A DNA stretch of 48,909 bases from an uncultured Faecalicoccus sp. (GTDB taxonomy: Bacteria > Bacillota_I > Bacilli_A > Erysipelotrichales > Erysipelotrichaceae): assembly GCF_944327125.1 (NCBI RefSeq), contig NZ_CALVGO010000004.1, positions 1 to 48,909 of the forward strand, written 5' to 3'. A model generated the notes under the pieces. The model was not told where the DNA came from. It ran no database searches and was given only the letters and a program-made list of their open reading frames with translations. This document shows, piece after piece, positions 44,345 through 48,909 of this stretch (its first letter is position 1; each line of letters starts with the position of its first letter). The position numbers and the translations under genes are program-made.

Positions 44345-45001
44345 ATGCCAAAATTTAACATCGCCATTGATGGACCTAGTGGCGTAGGAAAGAGCACGAT
44401 CGCCAATATTCTGGCCGATCACTATCATATGATTCACCTGGATACGGGTGCTATGTATCGATGTGTAGCTTTTTATCTTATTCAAAATCAAGTAGACATA
44501 CAGAATGAGCAAGAATTACAAGAAGCTTTAAATTGTATTGATATTCATTTTGATGGAGATAAAGTATTTTTAAACAATCAGGATGTTTCTTCTCAGATCC
44601 GCTTAAATGAAATATCAATGGCAGCCAGTAAGATTTCTGCATTGCCCTTAGTTCGAAATAAACTGGTATCTCTTCAGCAGGATATCGCATCACAAAAAGG
44701 ATTTATTTTGGATGGACGCGATATCTGCACGGTTGTTTTACCGAATGCAGAAGTTAAAATCTATATGGATGCCTCAAGCAAGGCTAGAGCACAGCGTCGG
44801 TATGATGAATATATTTCCAAAGGAATCGATGCGGACTATGAGGTCATTTTTCAAGATATCGTTGCTCGTGATTACCAGGATTCCCATCGAGAACATTCAC
44901 CATTAAAAGTAGCCGATGATGCGGTTGTGATTGATACTTCCGATATGACCATATCGGAAGTTGTAGAAACCATTGAAAATATTATTGAAGATATAGTTTA
45001 G
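44345..45001 (+). CDS. cmk: Cytidylate kinase
   Basis: The 218-aa (d)CMP kinase has the P-loop [15 protein letters not shown], then [14 protein letters not shown], the NMP-binding insert with [20 protein letters not shown], and [20 protein letters not shown]. It supplies CDP/dCDP. AGGAGC lies inside the end of the preceding gene. der follows after 13 nt; ypfD and others that separate cmk and der in B. subtilis are absent. Confidence 0.96.
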   Translation: MPKFNIAIDGPSGVGKSTIANILADHYHMIHLDTGAMYRCVAFYLIQNQVDIQNEQELQEALNCIDIHFDGDKVFLNNQDVSSQIRLNEISMAASKISALPLVRNKLVSLQQDIASQKGFILDGRDICTVVLPNAEVKIYMDASSKARAQRRYDEYISKGIDADYEVIFQDIVARDYQDSHREHSPLKVADDAVVIDTSDMTISEVVETIENIIEDIV

Positions 45002-45014
45002 AAGGAGTGATTCT

Positions 45015-46322
45015 ATGATTCAAGGTACGATTGCGATTGTAGGAAGACCCAATGTTGGCAAATCCACTTTGTTTAATCGATTGATTGGCCAAAGAAAGAG
45101 CATTGTCGATGATACTCCTGGGGTAACCCGTGATCGAATCTACGGAGAAGTAGAATGGCTTACAAAGAATTATCGGATCATAGATACTGGCGGAATCCAA
45201 ATCGAAGATCAGCCCTTTGCCCAGGAAATCAATATGCAAGTTGAGATTGCGATAGAGGAAGCGGATGTCATTCTTTTTATTACTTCCTGTAAAGAAGGGG
45301 TCATGAATGATGATTTGGCTATCGCAAAGAAACTTCTAAAATCGAAAAAACCGATTCTATTGGTGGTCAATAAAGTAGATAACGAAAAGCTTTTATTAGA
45401 TGCGTATGAGTTTTACGCACTGGGACTGGGAGAGCCTCATTGTATCAGCAGTACGCATGGAATCGGTATTGGTGATATATTAGATAAAATCGTTGAAGTC
45501 ATGCCTGAAAAGAAATTAACACCCTATGAAGGAATGACTTCCTTTTGTGTGATTGGCCGGCCCAATGTAGGAAAAAGTTCATTAGTGAATGCAATATTAA
45601 AAGAAGATCGCGTTATTGTTTCAAATGTTGAAGGAACGACTCGGGATGCGATTGATACACCTTTTAAATACAATGGGCAAGAATATATCATCATTGATAC
45701 AGCAGGAATCCGTAAAAAAGGGAAGATCTACGAAAATATTGAAAAATACTCAATATTAAGGGCTTTAAGTGCCATCGATCGAAGCAATGTCGTACTCTTT
45801 GTGATTGACGGCAGCGAAGGAATTCGCGAACAGGATAAACATGTCGCTGGACTGGCTCATGAAGCGGGTAAGGGAATCATTATCGTTTATAACAAATGGG
45901 ATGCCGTTGAAAAAGATGAGAAAACCATGAATAAGATTGAGAAGGAAATTCGTGCTCAATTTGTTTATCTGGATTATGCACCCATTGCTTTCACATCTGC
46001 ACTCACATCACAAAAAGTCAATCAATTGATTCCATTGATTGATCAAGTTCATGAAAATTGTACTTTAAGAATTCAAACTAATGTTTTAAATGATGTAATT
46101 CTTGATGCTCAAATGATGAATCCTGCGAAACCACATAATGGAAAACAGTTAAAGATCTATTATTCAAGTCAGGTTGGGGTAGAACCACCTACCTTCGTTT
46201 TGTTTGTCAATGATCCTGAGCTGCTTCATTTCAGCTATAAACGTTATATTGAAAATAAGATTCGTGAAGCTTTTGGCTTTGAAGGAACTCCAATCCATAT
46301 CATCGCCAGAAAAAAAAGTTGA
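45015..46322 (+). CDS. der: Ribosome biogenesis GTPase Der
   Basis: The 435-aa protein has two tandem GTPase domains ([18 protein letters not shown] and [17 protein letters not shown], each with DTPGVT/DTAGIR and NKVDN/NKWDA). A C-terminal KH-like domain ([20 protein letters not shown]) follows. It acts in 50S subunit maturation. AAGGAGTG precedes ATG, and gpsA follows after 10 nt. Confidence 0.97.
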   Translation: MIQGTIAIVGRPNVGKSTLFNRLIGQRKSIVDDTPGVTRDRIYGEVEWLTKNYRIIDTGGIQIEDQPFAQEINMQVEIAIEEADVILFITSCKEGVMNDDLAIAKKLLKSKKPILLVVNKVDNEKLLLDAYEFYALGLGEPHCISSTHGIGIGDILDKIVEVMPEKKLTPYEGMTSFCVIGRPNVGKSSLVNAILKEDRVIVSNVEGTTRDAIDTPFKYNGQEYIIIDTAGIRKKGKIYENIEKYSILRALSAIDRSNVVLFVIDGSEGIREQDKHVAGLAHEAGKGIIIVYNKWDAVEKDEKTMNKIEKEIRAQFVYLDYAPIAFTSALTSQKVNQLIPLIDQVHENCTLRIQTNVLNDVILDAQMMNPAKPHNGKQLKIYYSSQVGVEPPTFVLFVNDPELLHFSYKRYIENKIREAFGFEGTPIHIIARKKS

Positions 46323-46332
46323 GGTGTTTACT

Positions 46333-47328
46333 ATGAATACAGTTATTATAGGAAGTGGAAGCTGGGGTACCGCCCTTGCTCAAGTTCTTCAGGATAATAA
46401 TGAAAGTGTTATCCTTTATGGAATTGAAAAAAACGAAATCGATGATATTAACTTAAATCATAAAAATTCTAAATATTTTGGCGATGTAGAGATCAATCCT
46501 GACCTGAAAGCTACCGATGATATCAACATTGTTAAAGAGGCGGATATTATTCTTTTAGCCGTTCCAACGATTGCAATCGAATCCATTTGTAAACAGATTG
46601 ATACCCTGATTTCCAAAAAAGTAATTGTGGTCAATGTGTCAAAAGGTTTTCATCCTGAAACCAATGAAAGAATGTCGGAAGTCATTCGACGCTGCATCTC
46701 TAAAGAACATTTATCCAGTGTTGTTTCTCTGATTGGACCAAGTCATGCTGAAGAAGTTGTAATACGATTATTAACAACGATCGATGCTGTGAGTCTGAAA
46801 GAAGAAGACGCTATAACTGTTCAACAGTTGTTTTCAAACAACTATTTACGCATCTACACCGGAAGCGATGAAATCGGCAGTGAGCTGGGAGTCGCCATCA
46901 AGAATGTTATGGCCATAGCCTCTGGAATCTTGTCAGGATTAGGCTATCAGGACAACACCAGAGCCGCTTTAATAACTCGAGGACTGCAAGAAATGATTCG
47001 TTATGGTATGGCCTTTGGCGGTAAACAAGAAACGTTTATGGGTCTGACTGGAATTGGAGATCTTATCGTTACCTGTACTAGTAAACACTCGAGAAATTTT
47101 GAAGCCGGATATCGCATAGGTATAGAAAACACGGTTGAAAACTTCTTTAAAGAAAACAAGAAGACAGTTGAGGGTGTGCGTACAGCAAAGATCGTTCACA
47201 AAGTAGCGACACAGCATAATATTGATATGCCGATTTGTGAAGAAGTGTATCAAATTTTATACGAAGGAAAAGAGCCTAAGTTATGTGCCAACGATTTAAT
47301 GCTTCGTGAATTAAAGAGGGAGTTTTAA
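46333..47328 (+). CDS. gpsA: Glycerol-3-phosphate dehydrogenase [NAD(P)+]
   Basis: The 331-aa enzyme makes sn-glycerol-3-phosphate for phospholipids. It has the Rossmann motif VIIGSGSWGTALAQVL, NVSKGF and GPSHAEEV. The catalytic Lys region GVAIKNVMAIASGI and the substrate site TCTSKHSRNFEAG follow. ATG 46333 follows GAGGTG, which overlaps the der stop; a long upstream frame from 46204 is a shadow within der. In B. subtilis spoIVA lies between gpsA and hbs; here hup follows directly. Confidence 0.96.
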   Translation: MNTVIIGSGSWGTALAQVLQDNNESVILYGIEKNEIDDINLNHKNSKYFGDVEINPDLKATDDINIVKEADIILLAVPTIAIESICKQIDTLISKKVIVVNVSKGFHPETNERMSEVIRRCISKEHLSSVVSLIGPSHAEEVVIRLLTTIDAVSLKEEDAITVQQLFSNNYLRIYTGSDEIGSELGVAIKNVMAIASGILSGLGYQDNTRAALITRGLQEMIRYGMAFGGKQETFMGLTGIGDLIVTCTSKHSRNFEAGYRIGIENTVENFFKENKKTVEGVRTAKIVHKVATQHNIDMPICEEVYQILYEGKEPKLCANDLMLRELKREF

Positions 47329-47329
47329 T

Positions 47330-47620
47330 ATGGCTAAATACGTCAATAAAGAATCCCTGACAGAAATGATTTACAATGAGCTCAAGATCTCTCGCAAAGA
47401 CGCAGGTCACGCTGTAGAAAGAATCTTTCAAGAAATGACGGATGCATTAGCTAACGATGGAGAAATCGATATTGCCGGGTTTGGAAAATTTGTGATTTTC
47501 AACCGCAAAGAACGGATGGGAATCAATCCAGTCACAAAAGAGAGAATGATGATCAACGCTACAAAACTTCCAAAATTCAAACCAAGTCAAACTTTAAAAA
47601 ACATCTGTAATAAAAAATAA
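47330..47620 (+). CDS. hup: HU-family DNA-binding protein
   Basis: The 96-aa nucleoid protein starts KYVNKESLTEMIYNELKI and shows DIAGFGKFVIFNRKERMGIN and FKPSQTLKNI. The flexible arm normally RxGRNPxTG is here RMGINPVTKERM, with GRN replaced by GIN. It compacts DNA by dimeric bending. It begins one base after gpsA's stop. Confidence 0.93.
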   Translation: MAKYVNKESLTEMIYNELKISRKDAGHAVERIFQEMTDALANDGEIDIAGFGKFVIFNRKERMGINPVTKERMMINATKLPKFKPSQTLKNICNKK

Positions 47621-47631
47621 GGAAACAAATC

Positions 47632-47712
47632 ATGATCAAAAGATTTTTTATTCTATTTTTCTGTGCATTAATTGTAGTCTCTATGATCATCGGCACAATA
47701 TTGCAATACTAA
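47632..47712 (+). CDS. 26-aa single-pass membrane peptide
   Basis: ATG 47632 follows AAGGAA at normal spacing, directly after hup. The product begins MIKRFFILFFCALIVV and continues SMIIGTILQY: two basic residues and then an almost wholly hydrophobic helix. The frame ends at TAA 47710-47712, which touches the terminator stem. It is too short to trust on coding statistics, but the ribosome binding site, spacing and terminator support a real gene. Confidence 0.5.
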   Translation: MIKRFFILFFCALIVVSMIIGTILQY

Positions 47713-47733
47713 GGCGGTTCAACCGCCTTTTTT
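47711..47733 (+). terminator. Terminator after the hup operon
   Basis: AAGGCGG-ttcaa-CCGCCTT followed by TTTT. Confidence 0.9.
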
Positions 47734-47746
47734 GAAAGGAGTCGTC

Positions 47747-48157
47747 ATGATAAAACATATTGTAAAAGATACATTCATCCTTCAAAGACTTTCTTCTGTG
47801 GCTACAGAGAACGATTCAGACATCGTAAAAGACCTAATAGACACATTGGAGGCAAATAAAGAGATTTGTGCTGGGATGGCTGCTAATATGATTGGTATCA
47901 ATAAGAGAATCATTGCATTTCAGGACAACGGAAAGATCACTGTCATGTTAAATCCCGAAATCATTAGAATGTCTGATGCTTACAAAACCAAGGAAGGATG
48001 TTTATCATTAGAAGGGCAAAGGGAAACGACACGTTATCGGTCTATCAAAGTAAAGTATCAAGACACAAATATGAAAGTAAAGATCAAGACATATAAAGAC
48101 TTTACTGCCCAGGTTATTCAACATGAGATTGATCACTGCAACGGAATATTGATTTAA
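47747..48157 (+). CDS. def: Peptide deformylase-like protein with altered motif I
   Basis: The 136-aa protein keeps two of three deformylase motifs: EGCLSL (metal Cys) and QHEIDHCNGILI (HExxH form HEIDH). Motif I, usually GxGxAAxQ, reads CAGMAANMIG here, so the active-site Gln is Met. This short form resembles the second deformylase found in several Bacillota (GMAANMIG type). It may be a deformylase of altered specificity or efficiency. It does not sit next to fmt. AAAGGAG precedes ATG 47747; the longer frame from 47732 starts in the ribosome binding site. Confidence 0.85.
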   Translation: MIKHIVKDTFILQRLSSVATENDSDIVKDLIDTLEANKEICAGMAANMIGINKRIIAFQDNGKITVMLNPEIIRMSDAYKTKEGCLSLEGQRETTRYRSIKVKYQDTNMKVKIKTYKDFTAQVIQHEIDHCNGILI

Positions 48158-48240
48158 ATCCTTTATATCAATATATAAAAGTAGGAAGTACCTAAACCCT
48201 ATGCAAGGCCTGTTATTCTCCAACTTAACTGTAAACCAAT

Positions 48241-48264
48241 GGCCCCATTTCGGGTCTTTTTTTA
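48241..48264 (+). terminator. Terminator after the deformylase-like gene
   Basis: GGCCC-catttc-GGGTC (one G-U pair) followed by a long T run. Confidence 0.75.
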
Positions 48265-48290
48265 TACCTTTTGTACAATGTAATTGTAAA

Positions 48291-48686
48291 CGAAAGGGGA
48301 TTATTAATTAAAATCGAGAAAATCACAATCCTATTTCCAAAAAAGAAAGGCTTAGACGATATGTCGAATAGAGAAATCAAACAAACCATCATCTCAGAAC
48401 TTACTAAGCCAAAACTCAGAGCTCGAGGGAAGAATGGAAACAATACATCACTGAAAAACGAAAGGAAGACCTGGATGAGATTATAAAAGAAGAACGATTA
48501 AAACCGGAAGAAACGGAACATTATATGCTGGTTGCTTTAAATGACGGATACTTTAAAACAACGGGTACTGATTTTGACCATATCCTTCCACCAATCAGTC
48601 GATTTGGAGGGAAACGTAAAACAATCAAAGAAAGAGTTGCTGAAAAGCTCAATGCGTTCTATGAAAAATATTTTGATATTTTTTAA
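48291..48686 (+). pseudogene. hsdR: Decayed 3' remnant of a type I restriction enzyme HsdR gene
   Basis: From 48408 to TAA 48684-48686 one frame encodes about 92 residues that match the HsdR C-terminus: REEWKQYITEKRKEDLDEII, LKPEETEHYMLVALNDG, TTGTDFDHILPPISRFGG and ERVAEKLNAFYEKYF. In the +1 frame just upstream (48361-48425) lies MSNREIKQTIISELTKPKLR, which also resembles the preceding HsdR region (often 'LRSK'). A stop at 48405 and a one-base shift around 48425 break the frame, and there is no ATG near 48300. Helicase and nuclease parts are gone. No hsdM or hsdS is in the window. It is probably the scar of a lost restriction locus. Confidence 0.7.
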
Positions 48687-48695
48687 TTGCCAAAT

Positions 48696-48728
48696 TGAAC
48701 AGACGTTTATAGGCTGTTCATTATTTTA
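48696..48728 (+). terminator. Hairpin after the hsdR remnant
   Basis: TGAACAG and CTGTTCA pair across an 11-nt loop and are followed by TTATTTTA, a weak terminator or leftover. Confidence 0.5.
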
Positions 48729-48794
48729 ATGGTTATAGTGATATCTATTGTTTAATAAATCTGAATCATTTAGAATAGAGGTATGGAAAAAGGG

Positions 48795-48823
48795 TTGACA
48801 TTTAGTTTAATGCGCGATTACAA
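48795..48823 (+). promoter_or_regulatory. Possible promoter of the last gene
   Basis: TTGACA (48795-48800), a 17-bp spacer and TTACAA (48818-48823). The -35 is perfect, the -10 poor. Confidence 0.4.
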
Positions 48824-48852
48824 ACAAACAAAAAAGAGGAAGGAGAAATTAA

Positions 48853-48909
48853 ATGAAAAAGAACGTAAATAAATTAATTGCAGCATCGCTTATTACTACT
48901 ATGGGATTA
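48853..48909 (+). CDS. N-terminal start of an exported protein (partial)
   Basis: ATG 48853 follows AGGAGAAAT. The 19 visible residues, MKKNVNKLIAASLITTMGL, have a basic start followed by a hydrophobic stretch, which is a signal-peptide pattern. The gene is cut by the window edge, so no family can be given. Confidence 0.6.
   Translation, partial: MKKNVNKLIAASLITTMGL

Noticed and set aside
46204-46332. N-terminal extension of GpsA inside der
   Set aside because: It is out of frame with der, lacks a ribosome binding site, and the Rossmann motif begins properly at ATG 46333.
48541-48729. 62-aa plus-strand frame near the right end
   Set aside because: It overlaps the HsdR-like frame, has no ribosome binding site and no recognisable sequence.

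Overview
The window looks like about 49 kb of core chromosome from a low-GC, AT-rich member of the Bacillota, and an Erysipelotrichia-type gut or oral anaerobe is my best guess. The reasons are the AT-rich codon use, Gram-positive Shine-Dalgarno sites, T-box leaders on two aminoacyl-tRNA synthetase genes, CcpA, a mannose-family PTS with DUF956, and gene order that follows Bacillus subtilis neighbourhoods with pieces missing. The taxon is an inference; no rRNA or other direct marker is present. I see no prophage, insertion sequence or CRISPR array.

Layout. 1-2.1 kb: the 3' end of a metQ-like lipoprotein gene with a strong terminator, a two-domain kinase-like protein, and a convergent RNA-type methyltransferase. 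2.1-9.2 kb: an unknown 391-aa protein, ptsI (PTS Enzyme I), a small membrane protein, T-box-controlled valS, and a MarR regulator with a small partner. 9.2-13.3 kb: an orphan proteasome/HslV-fold Ntn-hydrolase-like protein, then a mannose-type PTS (IIAB-IIC-IID-DUF956) that would take phosphate from the Enzyme I encoded at 3.4 kb. 13.3-18.7 kb: recD2 and mnmA on the minus strand, tRNA-Leu(CAA), and a divergent pair of an ECF-transporter S component and a MocR-like regulator whose PLP lysine position is Arg.

18.7-27.9 kb: T-box-alaS, ireB-ruvX-DUF1292-mltG, greA, comEA-comEC-holA, and rpsT on the opposite strand. 28-34.5 kb: fmt, lepA, hemW, rpsO, pnp. 34.5-40.9 kb: a PepV-like dipeptidase, trmB, a YtpP-like thioredoxin, an unknown acidic protein with a repeated VISP-(I/M)-(F/Y)-G motif, murC, a ytxG-like and a ytxH-like gene, ccpA. 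40.9-47.7 kb: ybeY, dgkA, era, recO, an unknown tail-anchored protein, cmk, der, gpsA, hup and a 26-aa membrane peptide. 47.7-48.9 kb: a variant peptide deformylase-like gene, a decayed 3' remnant of a type I restriction hsdR gene, and the start of an exported protein cut by the window edge.

Themes. Most genes serve translation (valS, alaS, fmt, mnmA, trmB, ybeY, era, der, lepA, rpsO, rpsT), RNA decay (pnp), envelope synthesis (murC, mltG, dgkA, gpsA), DNA repair and uptake (recD2, recO, ruvX, comEA/EC) and sugar transport with catabolite control (ptsI, man PTS, ccpA). In the slots where B. subtilis carries sporulation genes (gpr and spoIIP near lepA, spoIVA near gpsA) none is present. Several monocistronic genes have a TATAAT box only 6-7 nt before the start codon and no Shine-Dalgarno site, which suggests leaderless transcripts.

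No clearly new multi-gene system stands out. The most interesting items are the orphan Ntn-hydrolase-like gene, the MocR protein without its PLP lysine, the VISP-motif protein upstream of murC, the tail-anchored protein between recO and cmk, and the repeated leaderless-promoter architecture.
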